DNA of 64,000 bases from an uncultured Cyclobacteriaceae bacterium (GCA_943788235.1 CALSPM010000005.1:434001-498000), one strand, 5' to 3'; counted from the stretch's first letter, positions 35,692 to 45,090 are shown. Notes: generated by a model not told the origin, from the letters alone. Made by a program: numbers and translations.

Positions 35692-37837
35692 AAAGAGCAT
35701 TTATTTCGTTATTGCTTTAATGGCATTTTATCAAACCTCCTTGCTGGCACAGCAGATGGCTGTAGGATCTTGGGAGAGTCATTTTAGTTATGCTGAAGGA
35801 CGCCATCTTGCCCTTGGAAATGGCACAGTGTTTTGTGCTACAGTTCATGGACTTTTCAGCGTGAAGGAGAATATTGTGGAAGTCGTGGATAAAAATAGGG
35901 GACTTTCCGGCGTCAGTATTTCAGCGCTAAATTTTTTCGATGAGGCACAGTTATTAGTGATTGGTTACGAAGAGGGGATGGTTGATCTCGTTTATACGGA
36001 TCACATAGTTTCGATTCAAACGATAAGTAAGATTGAAATGATTGCTTCAAAATCGATCAATGATTTTGTGAGTCAAGGAAATCATATTTATATTTCTACC
36101 GATATGGGTATCGCCTTACTTGATTTGACTACTGAGGAGATCAGCGATTTTTATAGTGAAATTGGGCCTAATGGAGGGATGGTGTCTGTTCAGGATTTAT
36201 TTATATATAATGATAGTTTGTTTGCTGTATCAAGCGAAGGCATTATAGTGGCGGATTTAAATACAAATCTTTTTGATTTTAATAATTGGGGACTTTACCC
36301 AGAAACTTACATTTTTAAATCGGCGAGTATATTTGAGCTTTTGGATGGTCTAGCAATTTTAAATGAAGATTATTTATTTATGAAATCCAATGAGGTATGG
36401 GATACCTTGTTGTTCTTGCCAGAAGTAATGAATCAAGTGATTTCAACGAATCAAAACACTTATTTTTTATCAGATCAAGGGGTTTATGAAATGGTAGAGA
36501 GAGTCGTTGTGCCCTTAATACAAGAGCGCTTTAGTTCGGGTCATGACCTTATAGTGAATGGAGAAGAATTTTGGATTGCTGATGGAGATTTGGGTTTGAT
36601 CCATATCACTAAAGATATGGATCAACGGGTGAGACCCAATGGTCCTATATACGATAAAATATCAGGAATGGATATCATTGGAGACGATTTATATGTCTTT
36701 CATGCCCCTGATCCAGATACATCATTCACTGAAACTATCGAGGGTTATTCCGTATTTAGCGGAGATCAATGGGAGGAGCATGAGATTGAGGGCTTCAATA
36801 ATATTTCAGGGGCAGTACAGTTTAGAGGTCAGTTGTTTTTATCTTCCCATGGACAGGGCCTGTATGATTATTCGGCTGCAAAACTACTTACCGATCCAGA
36901 ATTAAATAATGCTTGGATTACCGACATGTGGTCTACGGATGATCTTTTATGGTTTACTAATTATATGAGTCAGGTACCTTTAGGCAGCTTTGATGGAGAA
37001 AGCCTTTCTTTTTTATCTAGCGATCAATTGGGGACTACTACCCCGTTGTCCTTAAATGGTTCATCCGAAAATGTATTATGGATTAAAAATAGTTCCATTG
37101 AGGGTTATGGAGTTAAAGCTTTTGATCCTTCAAAAAATTTAATTTGGGGGTTGGGGCCTTCATCGAATACCCCTTCAACTGCAGTCAATGATATTGAAGT
37201 GAATCGAGATGATGAGCTTTGGATGGCAACGAAAGGGGGCCCGGCTTATTTTATAGATGCCTCTTTCATTTCCGAAGAAGCGCAAGCTTATGTACCTTAT
37301 TTTGAGAATGAGGTCTTATTTGAAGATGAAAATGTTACTGCCGTGGCATTTGATGGCGGAGATCGATTGTGGTTGGGCAGCGAGCGAGGTTTATGGGCTT
37401 TTAGCAAAACACTTCAGACGCAGATGCATCATTTTACCAGTGAAAATTCATTTTTACCTTCAAATACGATTTTGGAATTGGCTTATGATGGTCAATCAGG
37501 CGTTCTCTTCGTATTAACGGAAGAGGGCTTAGTCTCTTACCAAACTAATTCAACGGCACCTCTATCATCAAACAGTCAGATTACCATCTATCCCAATCCC
37601 ATAACGGCTGGTTATGACGGAGATCTGATTATTTCTGGGATCGTCGGGGATGCCTTGATAAAGTTTGCTACGATTGAGGGGACAATTTTATATGAGACCC
37701 AAGCCAATGGAAGTACGGCCTCTTGGGATTTGATAAAGTTTAATGGGGAGCGGTTATTAAATGGAATCTATTTGGTCTTTGTTACAGACTTAAATGGGTT
37801 GGAAAAATGGGTTGGAAAATTTGCAATTGTGAGATGA
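35684..37837 (+). CDS. porZ: PorZ-like beta-propeller protein with type IX secretion C-terminal domain
   Basis: A 717-residue exported protein. The ATG at 35684 gives a clear signal peptide (KSIYFVIALMAFYQTSLLAQ); a longer frame upstream only reads through tdk out of phase. Two propeller regions follow, with repeated blades such as FSYAEGRHLALGNGTVFCA and DRLWLGSERGLWAF. An immunoglobulin-like C-terminal domain of about 80 residues starts ITIYPNPITAG near 640, the pattern of T9SS sorting domains. PorZ is a surface component of the type IX attachment complex. The family call relies on architecture and length; another two-component-type propeller protein is the alternative. It overlaps tdk (8 bases) and recO (4 bases). 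Confidence 0.75.
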   Translation: MIRKSIYFVIALMAFYQTSLLAQQMAVGSWESHFSYAEGRHLALGNGTVFCATVHGLFSVKENIVEVVDKNRGLSGVSISALNFFDEAQLLVIGYEEGMVDLVYTDHIVSIQTISKIEMIASKSINDFVSQGNHIYISTDMGIALLDLTTEEISDFYSEIGPNGGMVSVQDLFIYNDSLFAVSSEGIIVADLNTNLFDFNNWGLYPETYIFKSASIFELLDGLAILNEDYLFMKSNEVWDTLLFLPEVMNQVISTNQNTYFLSDQGVYEMVERVVVPLIQERFSSGHDLIVNGEEFWIADGDLGLIHITKDMDQRVRPNGPIYDKISGMDIIGDDLYVFHAPDPDTSFTETIEGYSVFSGDQWEEHEIEGFNNISGAVQFRGQLFLSSHGQGLYDYSAAKLLTDPELNNAWITDMWSTDDLLWFTNYMSQVPLGSFDGESLSFLSSDQLGTTTPLSLNGSSENVLWIKNSSIEGYGVKAFDPSKNLIWGLGPSSNTPSTAVNDIEVNRDDELWMATKGGPAYFIDASFISEEAQAYVPYFENEVLFEDENVTAVAFDGGDRLWLGSERGLWAFSKTLQTQMHHFTSENSFLPSNTILELAYDGQSGVLFVLTEEGLVSYQTNSTAPLSSNSQITIYPNPITAGYDGDLIISGIVGDALIKFATIEGTILYETQANGSTASWDLIKFNGERLLNGIYLVFVTDLNGLEKWVGKFAIVR

Positions 37838-38508
37838 ATATCAAAACAGAGGGTATCGTGATCAATTATATTAAGTACAAGGAGTCATCTATCATCATCA
37901 ATATATTGACCAGAGAGTATGGGTTTCAATCTTTCATACTTAATGGAGTGCGAAGTGTAAGATCAAAAAAGAGTATAGGCTTTTTTCAGTCTTTAAATAT
38001 ACTTGAGTTGGTGGCTTATAAATCTCCTAAAGCAGACCTTTATCGGCTCAATGAGTTTAAAATTCGTCATTTGACCCCCTCTTTTCAGATTAATTTAAAA
38101 AAAAGTGCCATGGTGATGTTTTGTACCGAACTTCTGAGCAAAACCTTATTTCATGAACGAGGTGAGAATCGGGACCTGTATCAGTTCTTAAAGAATGAAA
38201 TTATTATTTTTGATGGATTAAAAGAGGGCTTTGAGTCTTTTCATGTTTATTTCTCAATAAAATATGCCAGATATTTAGGTTTTTTTATTCAGTCAGTTGA
38301 GCGTTTACTCCCCTTTAAGGAGAATTTAAGTTCACCACTTTATATATATTTGAACAATATTATTCGATCGGAATGCTATACCAGCGAGTCGACTACAGGA
38401 ATGTTAAGAAGTACGGCATTAAAACACATTATTAATTACTATAGTCTTCATGTGGAAAATTTTGGTGAGATTAAGTCATTGAAGGTTTTATCTCAAGTTT
38501 TCAAGTGA
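37834..38508 (+). CDS. recO: DNA repair protein RecO
   Basis: A 224-residue protein with an N-terminal OB-fold start typical of RecO (IKTEGIVINYIKYKESSIII, then LTREYGFQSFILNGVRS) and a helical C-terminal domain. Regularly spaced cysteines of a zinc finger are not present, as is common in Bacteroidota RecO. It helps load RecA at gaps with RecR and RecF. The ATG at 37834 forms an ATGA overlap with the porZ-like gene and is preferred to an in-frame ATG 27 bases upstream. Confidence 0.88.
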   Translation: MNIKTEGIVINYIKYKESSIIINILTREYGFQSFILNGVRSVRSKKSIGFFQSLNILELVAYKSPKADLYRLNEFKIRHLTPSFQINLKKSAMVMFCTELLSKTLFHERGENRDLYQFLKNEIIIFDGLKEGFESFHVYFSIKYARYLGFFIQSVERLLPFKENLSSPLYIYLNNIIRSECYTSESTTGMLRSTALKHIINYYSLHVENFGEIKSLKVLSQVFK

Positions 38509-38543
38509 AGCCCCAATCCAATTATTAAAATAACAGCAATGAA

Positions 38544-39725
38544 TTGACTATTCGACGGGTACGATATATCATTTTTTTACGTGATGTTTTAATACTATCG
38601 GTATCAGCATTTGGGGGACCTCAAGCTCATATTGCTATGTTTTTAGATATGCTGGTTAAAAAGCGGGCTTATTTATCAGAAACGGATTTGATTGAGCTTT
38701 TTGCCTTGTGTCAAATTTTACCTGGTCCTACTTCCACACAAACAATAACGGCGTTGGGTTATAAAATAGGGGGATCTAAATTGGCTTATTTAACGCTTTT
38801 GGTTTGGGCATTACCGGCAGTGTTATTGATGATGGCGGCGGCTCTAACCGTTGATGTTTTTAATGATCAAAATATATCTTTAGAATTTTTGAGATATGTT
38901 CAGCCTATGGCGGTGGGGATTGTTGCTTATTCGGCCTATCGAATTTCAAGTAGTGTGGTTTCGAGTATCGAAGGTTACCTCTTGATGGCTTTTGCGGCAG
39001 TTTGTTCCTTTTATTTACGCTCGCCGTATGCGTTTCCAGTCTTATTATTGTTGGGAGGTTTTATAACGGCTTTTAAATATAAACAACAACCCGAGTCTGA
39101 AAAATTACGATTGAATATTAATTGGATTCATTTTATTGCATGGGCTGCGGTCTTATCAGTAGCAGGAATATTTGGCACATTTTTTAATTTTCTTCCCGTT
39201 AAGATTTTCGAAAATTTTTACCGTAATGGGTCTTTAATTTTTGGTGGAGGTCAAGTCCTCATTCCTTTGCTCTTTACGGAATTAGTGGAATTTAAAGATT
39301 GGCTTACCTCCGAAGAGTTTATTTCTGGTTACGCCCTTGTTCAAGCAGTGCCGGGACCTACATTTTCTTTTGCTGCTTATTTGGGTGCCCTGATTATGTC
39401 TGATTTGGGCACGGGAGGACAAATTCTAGGAGGCCTACTTGCAGCAGCAGGTATTTTTTTGCCGGGTACTTTTCTTATTTTCTTTGTTTCAAAGTTTTGG
39501 GAAGATGTCAAAAGATATCGAATGATTAAAGCTTCTTTGGAGGGAATTAATGCAGTCAGTTCAGGTTTGGTAATCGCAGCGACCCTCTACTTGTTAGAAC
39601 CCATTCCTATTTCAGGAACAAATTACGGGTTAATTTTAGGTACGTTTGGGATCTTATTCTTTACTAAAATCCCAGCGCCCTTTGTGATTTTGGCTGGGCT
39701 AATCATGGGATTTGTCATCAGCTAA
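38544..39725 (+). CDS. chrA: Chromate transporter family (CHR) protein, two-domain form
   Basis: A 393-residue membrane protein made of two homologous halves. The first half has SAFGGPQAHIAMF near 19 and LPGPTSTQTITALGY near 57. The second has FGGGQVLIPLLFTELVEF near 233 and VPGPTFSFAAYLGAL near 268. FGGP and PGP motifs in both halves define the CHR family. Members export chromate, but many are uncharacterised and may move other anions such as sulfate. The start is TTG at 38544; a nearby ATG at 38539 is in another frame and stops at once, and the next in-frame ATG would lose the FGGP motif. Confidence 0.88.
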   Translation: MTIRRVRYIIFLRDVLILSVSAFGGPQAHIAMFLDMLVKKRAYLSETDLIELFALCQILPGPTSTQTITALGYKIGGSKLAYLTLLVWALPAVLLMMAAALTVDVFNDQNISLEFLRYVQPMAVGIVAYSAYRISSSVVSSIEGYLLMAFAAVCSFYLRSPYAFPVLLLLGGFITAFKYKQQPESEKLRLNINWIHFIAWAAVLSVAGIFGTFFNFLPVKIFENFYRNGSLIFGGGQVLIPLLFTELVEFKDWLTSEEFISGYALVQAVPGPTFSFAAYLGALIMSDLGTGGQILGGLLAAAGIFLPGTFLIFFVSKFWEDVKRYRMIKASLEGINAVSSGLVIAATLYLLEPIPISGTNYGLILGTFGILFFTKIPAPFVILAGLIMGFVIS

Positions 39726-39772
39726 AGATTAAAAAGCGTTGATCAGTGATCAGTCTTAATCTTCTATTTTTT
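39725..39772. terminator. Possible shared terminator between convergent genes
   Basis: An 8-base stem (AAGATTAA at 39725-39732 with TTAATCTT at 39756-39763) encloses an inner hairpin TGATC/GATCA (39740-39744 with 39748-39752, loop AGT). A T-rich run follows to 39772. It covers the junction of the chrA stop and the stop of the convergent membrane-protein gene. The inner loops make the prediction moderate. Confidence 0.4.
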
Positions 39773-40673
39773 CAAAGTCAAACTCTTCCAAAAACTTTTG
39801 CGCTTGTTCAACATTTTGAAAGTTAAACATTTTGGTATCTCCTTTATTACTAAAGATCTCAATTTTAACGGCTTCTACTTCTTTATTATTGGCCAGCGGG
39901 TTAGATATCAATCGGGCCGTATCAGACGCATTTTCTTTGACCTTAAAAGTTAGGGCAACCGTTTTTCTTTTAACTCGGCCACAATAAGAACACGAAAATT
40001 CTTGGCTTATACTACCGTCCCAAAATTCTGTTGCTTCCTCTATTACTTCTTCTTTTACAAGACGTAAGGTTCGAAAACCGCAATTATCACATTCATGTGC
40101 ATTGAGATGGCCTTTGTATTTTTCTATGTGCGTGTAGCCTGTTTCTTTATCAATCCATACATCGTAATCCACGGAAAAAACATTTTCTTCAGCTTGCTGC
40201 CCTTCATCTAGATAGGCATCCTCTTCTTCCTCACTGAGCAATTTCATCTTGTTCCCAGTAGTTGGATTGATTCTTGGGGTATACCTCAATTTTTCAAGTC
40301 GAGCACTAATTTTTCCGGGGTAGTAATAGGTAAATATTAGGTGAGCAACATATCCATATAGTGTCCCAAAGCAGAGACCCATAAAAGCCCTGATGGCAAA
40401 CCACGGCATAGGAGCCCTTTCGACAATATCTTCTTGCAGAATGTTTACTAAACAGAAAATGGACAATGCAATCATAATTTGGGAAAAACGGAGCACTTTA
40501 ATCTCAGATTCGCTGGCAACTTCGTGTTTCGCCTTCATCGATTTTTTGGTACTATATACGATCCAATAAATCACTACTGATAAAATGGAAATAATTAAAA
40601 ATGCGATGATTAGCCATTGCATGGTTACTGCCCAAAGGTCTAAAAAGGTTAGTTCACTATCTTGCATGTTCAT
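39756..40673 (-). CDS. Membrane protein with zinc-ribbon-like cysteine pairs (unknown function)
   Basis: A protein of 305 residues from the ATG at 40673 (a TTG further upstream and an ATG at 40667 are alternatives). Three hydrophobic helices lie in the first 130 residues (WLIIAFLIISILSVVIYWIV, then around SQIMIALSIFCLVNIL and FMGLCFGTLYGYVAHLIF). A cytosolic part follows with HECDNCGF and SCSYCGRVKR, spaced about 40 residues apart, forming a four-cysteine zinc ribbon pattern. I recognise no named family. The membrane anchor plus zinc ribbon could sense or recruit a partner, which is speculation. Confidence 0.8.
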   Translation of the reverse strand: MNMQDSELTFLDLWAVTMQWLIIAFLIISILSVVIYWIVYSTKKSMKAKHEVASESEIKVLRFSQIMIALSIFCLVNILQEDIVERAPMPWFAIRAFMGLCFGTLYGYVAHLIFTYYYPGKISARLEKLRYTPRINPTTGNKMKLLSEEEEDAYLDEGQQAEENVFSVDYDVWIDKETGYTHIEKYKGHLNAHECDNCGFRTLRLVKEEVIEEATEFWDGSISQEFSCSYCGRVKRKTVALTFKVKENASDTARLISNPLANNKEVEAVKIEIFSNKGDTKMFNFQNVEQAQKFLEEFDFEKIED

Positions 40674-40861
40674 TGCTTTATTGATTAGAATCAAGTAAAA
40701 TTAATATAAATTCATTGAAAAACAGATGTCAAGATTAAAGAAATGCTGAATTTTACTTGAAATGAAACCAAATAGATCTTTCTGAAAGGAGTAAATAACC
40801 TCAAAACAGGCATAGATTGGGGCTATTAAATTGCTTTTAGGACAATTATTACAGATTATAC

Positions 40862-42484
40862 TCAATAAGAAATAAGTGAATCAGCCAGTTCAAATAAGGT
40901 CTTAGCATGCATGAAAATTTCATCTCCATTGTTATAAACAGGATAAAAACCTTCACTTTTCCAAATTCGACGTCCAATGTAAGCCTTTATTAAAAGTTGC
41001 ATTCGTTCTTTTGAAAGTTTAAATTGAGAGGGATTAAAGATGATACCATTCTTATCGGCTTGCAATTGGATTTCTCTCAACTGCTGTGTGCTTATTTGAT
41101 AGTCAGAAATAAATTTTTGTAATCCCAATTCTTTTAAATATTTTTCATTTGTCGTAGCATAGGACAAGGCATATTCGGCGAGGGTGTTTGACGTAAATAA
41201 TGCATTCAAATAAGCACTATTATGACTGGTATCGTAGGGCACAAAATAATCTGGGACGATGCCCCCGCCTCCATGAACTGTTCTGCCGTTTTCGGTTTTA
41301 TAAATCAAGGTATCATTGATTTGCATACTGTCCTTAACGAACATCTCACCATTGGCAAACCGTTCAAAATATTCTTCTCGATATTCGGTTGGCGTATTTT
41401 CATAAGGTTTTTGAATGCACCTACCGCTAGGGGTATAATACCTTGAGATCGTTAATCTTAATTGACTGCCATCTCCAAGATCAATAGGCATTTGAACCAG
41501 CCCTTTACCAAAAGTTCGACGCCCTACTATGAGGGCTCGGTCATGGTCCTGTAATGCACCAGCAACAATCTCTGAGGCGGATGCCGAGCCTTCATCAACG
41601 AGCACAATTAATGCACCTTTTTTAAAGGTTCCACGAGGAGTTGATCGGTGGGTATTATTAAACCGATCTTGTTTCCCTTTGGTATAAACGATCATTTTAT
41701 TTTCTTCGAGAAATTCATCTACCATTGAGATTGCTCGGCCCATGTAGCCTCCAGGATTGCCTGTAAGATCTAAGATAAGTTTGGACATATTCATTTGGTT
41801 CAAGGCCTCAAGGGCTACTTTGAATTCTTTAAAGGTGGTAGCTGAAAATCTACTTATTTTAATATAACCTATCTCATCATCCACCATATAATGGGCATCT
41901 ACTGAATATTGTGGAATAACGTCTCTTTCAATACTAAATTTGAGCAGTTCTTTTCGTCCATGGCGTTGGATATAAACAGCTACGCTAGATCCTTTGGGAC
42001 CCCTTAATCTTTTGACCACATCACTATTTTTCATTCCAACGCCAGCAACAATATCTTCATTCACACGGATGATTTTATCACCTGATTTTATCCCTAATTT
42101 TTCTGAGGGGCCACCACTGAGCGGGGATATTACGTTTATAGTATCATGAAAAATATTAAATTCAATACCTATGCCGTCAAAATTACCTTGGAGTTGCGCG
42201 TTCATATAAGCACTATTCTCGGCATTGATATAAGATGAATGAGGATCCAATTTGGCAAGCATCTCCTCAATGACCGTTTCTACCATTTTATCTTCCGACA
42301 CTTCATCTACATAGTTCTCATCAATATAAGATATAATTTTTTTTAATTTGTTAAAATTTTTGTTGAAAAATGTTTTTTCAGCATCTATTCCGGTTATTTG
42401 GGTACCAATAAGCACACCTAGGCTGATCGATAGACTTATGTAAAGGAGTAATTTGTTAGTTTGATTAGCTCGCGGATTTTGCAT
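40862..42484 (-). CDS. S41 family carboxyl-terminal processing protease (CtpA-like)
   Basis: A 540-residue periplasmic protease anchored by an N-terminal helix (LLLYISLSISLGVLIGTQI). A PDZ domain spans about 85-170 (GIEFNIFHDTINVISPL, GIKSGDKIIRVNEDIV). The catalytic core has DLTGNPGGYMGRAISMVDEF near 240, the nucleophile in DEGSASASEIVAGAL near 300 and the lysine in GRRTFGKGLVQMP near 325. Such proteases trim or degrade periplasmic and lipoprotein substrates from the C-terminus. About 115 bases separate it from the divergent RIC-like gene. Confidence 0.92.
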   Translation of the reverse strand: MQNPRANQTNKLLLYISLSISLGVLIGTQITGIDAEKTFFNKNFNKLKKIISYIDENYVDEVSEDKMVETVIEEMLAKLDPHSSYINAENSAYMNAQLQGNFDGIGIEFNIFHDTINVISPLSGGPSEKLGIKSGDKIIRVNEDIVAGVGMKNSDVVKRLRGPKGSSVAVYIQRHGRKELLKFSIERDVIPQYSVDAHYMVDDEIGYIKISRFSATTFKEFKVALEALNQMNMSKLILDLTGNPGGYMGRAISMVDEFLEENKMIVYTKGKQDRFNNTHRSTPRGTFKKGALIVLVDEGSASASEIVAGALQDHDRALIVGRRTFGKGLVQMPIDLGDGSQLRLTISRYYTPSGRCIQKPYENTPTEYREEYFERFANGEMFVKDSMQINDTLIYKTENGRTVHGGGGIVPDYFVPYDTSHNSAYLNALFTSNTLAEYALSYATTNEKYLKELGLQKFISDYQISTQQLREIQLQADKNGIIFNPSQFKLSKERMQLLIKAYIGRRIWKSEGFYPVYNNGDEIFMHAKTLFELADSLISY

Positions 42485-42559
42485 AATATACTTTTCATTT
42501 AAAAATGTAAAGATCGGTCAAAAAAAAATATTAGAGGCAGGCTTTTGAAATTTGATTTT

Positions 42560-42593
42560 TTTGGTGTGGATGATTTTCGAATTTTTATATTTG
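42560..42593 (+). promoter_or_regulatory. Candidate promoter of the RIC-like gene, very close to its ATG
   Basis: TTTG at 42560-42563, a 22-base spacer and TATATTTG at 42586-42593 fit the Bacteroidota promoter pattern with a slightly long spacer. The -7 box ends 7 bases before the ATG at 42601, so transcription would start at or next to the start codon and the mRNA may be leaderless. Confidence 0.5.
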
Positions 42594-42600
42594 TAGTTCC

Positions 42601-43329
42601 ATGCAAATGATAGACAAAACTATTTCAATGCTTCTTACAGAAAATCCAATTCATGGGAGGGTTCTGCACAGTTTGGGTGTCGATTTCGAAGCTAATTATG
42701 ATCGATCTTTAGCGGAGGTTTGTAAAGTTTTCAAGTGGAACCAAAAAGCGATTGTAAAAGCTTTTGAATTAGAAAACATCAATATAAAACCAACTTATGA
42801 AGAACTCAAAAAACGTTCATTAGGGGAGCTTATTGTTTGTTTAAAACAATCACATGTTACTTTCGTCAAGGAATGTTTACCCTATATTGGTGCTTTAATT
42901 GATAAGTTAAAAGGTCCAGCACCACTGATTACGGATTTGAAATTAGTATTTCCACTCTTTTTTGAAGATTTCGTTACCCATATCCATGAAGAGGAAGATG
43001 GATTATTTGATTATATTAAGATTTTAGTGGGCATAAAACAGGGCAAAGTGATCAATCCCTTAAAAAAATTATATCGGCTCAGGGAGATTAATTTAGCAAC
43101 CATCGCTTTAGATCATAAAGATGAAGATGAAATGAAAAGTATGAGGGTGTTGGTAGCGGAACTCCCGGAGACAGAATTGATCATGAGTCTTGTCAAGAAA
43201 GAATTTCAAGCATTTGATCAGCTTTTACGGTTTCATGCCAAAATAGAGGATCAACTTCTGTTTCCAAGGGCAATCGCAATGGAAAAACAAATTTGGGCTG
43301 ACATTATGCAGCACTCAGTGAATAACTAA
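42601..43329 (+). CDS. RIC/ScdA-like hemerythrin-domain protein (di-iron)
   Basis: A 242-residue helical protein. Possible iron ligands follow the YtfE/ScdA spacing: His85 (QSHVTF), His127 and His129 with Glu130-132 (THIHEEEDGLF), His172 (LDHKDED), and His212 with Glu216 (RFHAKIEDQLLFPR). RIC proteins repair iron-sulfur clusters damaged by oxidative or nitrosative stress. The N-terminal segment keeps the ScdA_N outline (ENPIHGRVLHSLGVDFEANY, then SLAEVC) but lacks the usual adjacent cysteines, so it may be a divergent or regulatory member. A simple hemerythrin-like oxygen or metal binder is the alternative. Its TAA overlaps the ruvX ATG. Confidence 0.8.
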   Translation: MQMIDKTISMLLTENPIHGRVLHSLGVDFEANYDRSLAEVCKVFKWNQKAIVKAFELENINIKPTYEELKKRSLGELIVCLKQSHVTFVKECLPYIGALIDKLKGPAPLITDLKLVFPLFFEDFVTHIHEEEDGLFDYIKILVGIKQGKVINPLKKLYRLREINLATIALDHKDEDEMKSMRVLVAELPETELIMSLVKKEFQAFDQLLRFHAKIEDQLLFPRAIAMEKQIWADIMQHSVNN

Positions 43330-43742
43330 TGGGACGCATTCTAGCAATAGATTACGGGTCGAAGCGTAGTGGCATAGCCACTACGGACCCATTGGGGATC
43401 ATAGCTACGCCACTCGAGGTGTTATTAACCCATCACATTTTCGATTTTTTAACTCAATATTTCGAAAAAGAAGAGGTAGAAAAGGTGGTGGTTGGCTGGC
43501 CACAAAGGCGAGATGGATCTGATACTAATAATACTCCATTGGTGAGGGCTTTTTTAAATAGATTTAAGAAATTATTTCCTGAGATGCCTGTGGCTTTGCA
43601 GGACGAGTGGAATACTTCAAACTTGGCCATGACGGCGCTCATTGAGAGCGGAGTTAAGAAAAAAGGGAGACGAGATAAGCTTGCCATCGATCAAGTTAGT
43701 GCCGTTTTAATTTTACAATCTTATATGGAATTAAAAAAATGA
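43329..43742 (+). CDS. ruvX: Putative pre-16S rRNA nuclease / Holliday junction resolvase-like YqgF (RuvX)
   Basis: A 137-residue RNase H-fold protein of standard YqgF length. RILAIDYGSKRSGIATTDPLG at the N-terminus carries the first catalytic aspartate (first residues RILAIDYGSKRSG). VVGWPQRRDGSDTNNTPLV near 55 and LQDEWNTSNLA near 92 hold further conserved acidic residues, and DQVSAVLILQSYM closes the fold. It matures the 5' end of 16S rRNA in E. coli. It overlaps the RIC-like gene by one base (TAATG) and def by 4 (ATGA). Confidence 0.92.
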   Translation: MGRILAIDYGSKRSGIATTDPLGIIATPLEVLLTHHIFDFLTQYFEKEEVEKVVVGWPQRRDGSDTNNTPLVRAFLNRFKKLFPEMPVALQDEWNTSNLAMTALIESGVKKKGRRDKLAIDQVSAVLILQSYMELKK

Positions 43743-44302
43743 TATATCCTATTACGCTTTATGGCGATCCTATTTTAAAAAAACCTGCAAAAAAGGTTGC
43801 TTCAGATCAAAAGGACGTGTCGGTACTTGTTGCAGATATGTTTGAAACCATGTCTCATGCCAGTGGGGTAGGGTTGGCAGCCCCTCAAATCGGGAAGTCT
43901 TTGAGAATATTTGTGATGGACAGTACTCCGATGAAGGCGTCAGAAGAGCCAAGTGAGCCGGGCTTGAGGCAAGTGTTTATTAACCCGGAAATTATTGAGG
44001 AGTATGGCGAAAAATGGCCATTTGAGGAAGGTTGTTTGAGTATTCCGGGTATTAGGGAAGATGTTCTGCGTGCGTCCCATGTAAAAATTGCTTTTTTTGA
44101 TGAACTCTGGAAACAACATACCTGTGAATTTGATGGGGTAGATGCTCGTATTATTCAGCATGAGTACGATCATATCGAGGGCATACTATTTACAGACCAT
44201 ATCTCAGCTTTTAAGAGAAGGTTACTTAAAGGTAAATTGACGAATATCAGTAAGGGAAAAGTAGACGCGGAATATAGGGTTAAAGTACCTTATCGAAAAT
44301 GA
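43739..44302 (+). CDS. def: Peptide deformylase
   Basis: A 187-residue deformylase with all three signature motifs: GVGLAAPQIG near 42, EGCLSIPG near 99 (metal-ligand cysteine) and QHEYDHIEG near 141 (HExxH). It removes the formyl group from nascent protein N-termini. It overlaps ruvX and the amidase gene by 4 bases each, giving a tightly coupled unit. Confidence 0.96.
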   Translation: MIYPITLYGDPILKKPAKKVASDQKDVSVLVADMFETMSHASGVGLAAPQIGKSLRIFVMDSTPMKASEEPSEPGLRQVFINPEIIEEYGEKWPFEEGCLSIPGIREDVLRASHVKIAFFDELWKQHTCEFDGVDARIIQHEYDHIEGILFTDHISAFKRRLLKGKLTNISKGKVDAEYRVKVPYRK

Positions 44303-45090
44303 CGGATTTAAAAATAAGCCTCATTCAATCTGATTTATACTGGGGAAATATTGAGGCCAATCTGGCTTATTTTGAAGAAAAAATATGGGCCATTTCGGAG
44401 GAAATAGATCTGATTGTTTTACCTGAGATGTTTTCTACTGGATTTACAATGAATGTAAAGCAGTTATCAGAGCCTCCACATTTCAGAACTTTTCGATGGA
44501 TGGTGCAAATGGCGAATCAAAAGAAGTCGGTCATCATGGGATCTTACATCATCAAAGAAAAGAATAGTTATTTTAATCGCTTGTATGCGGTTTATCCAGA
44601 TGGTACGTATCGCTACTATGACAAAAAGCATTTATTTGCTTTAGGAAAGGAGCAAGATTTTTTTGAGCCTGGAGAGGAGAAGACTATCATCACTATAAAA
44701 GGGTGGAAGATCTGTCCGCTAATTTGTTATGACCTCAGATTTCCAGTTTGGTCGAGATTAAATTCTAATGGCCTTGACTTATATGAATATGATGTGTTAA
44801 TTTATATTGCCAGTTGGCCAAAAATGAGGATTAATGCTTGGGATACTTTGTTGAGTGCACGGGCGATAGAGAATCAAAGTTATTGCGTCGGGGTAAATCG
44901 GACGGGCATAGATGGCAATGGATTGGAGTACCTTGGACATTCGTGCGTCTATGATTTCTTAGGAGATCGACAGGCAGATCTTGGAACGTCAGTTACCACT
45001 TTGACTACTGTACTGAGTAAGGAGGGCTTGAATCTTTTTAGGAGTAAGTTCCCTTTTCAAAAAGAGGCTGATCCCTTTAATTTTCTTTAA
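44299..45090 (+). CDS. Nitrilase-superfamily omega-amidase (YafV-like)
   Basis: A 263-residue carbon-nitrogen hydrolase. The catalytic triad is visible: Glu in LPEMFSTGF near 46, Lys in YYDKKHLF near 112 and Cys in LICYDLRFPVWSR near 146. The sequence resembles YafV/omega-amidase, which hydrolyses 2-oxoglutaramate and 2-oxosuccinamate as metabolite repair. It overlaps def by 4 bases, and its 3' end overlaps the convergent 130-residue gene by 14 bases. Confidence 0.88.
   Translation: MTDLKISLIQSDLYWGNIEANLAYFEEKIWAISEEIDLIVLPEMFSTGFTMNVKQLSEPPHFRTFRWMVQMANQKKSVIMGSYIIKEKNSYFNRLYAVYPDGTYRYYDKKHLFALGKEQDFFEPGEEKTIITIKGWKICPLICYDLRFPVWSRLNSNGLDLYEYDVLIYIASWPKMRINAWDTLLSARAIENQSYCVGVNRTGIDGNGLEYLGHSCVYDFLGDRQADLGTSVTTLTTVLSKEGLNLFRSKFPFQKEADPFNFL

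Noticed and set aside
36639-37517. Plus-strand open frames of about 86-88 residues inside the PorZ-like gene
   Set aside because: They are out of phase with a long, clearly real coding region and have no recognisable domain.
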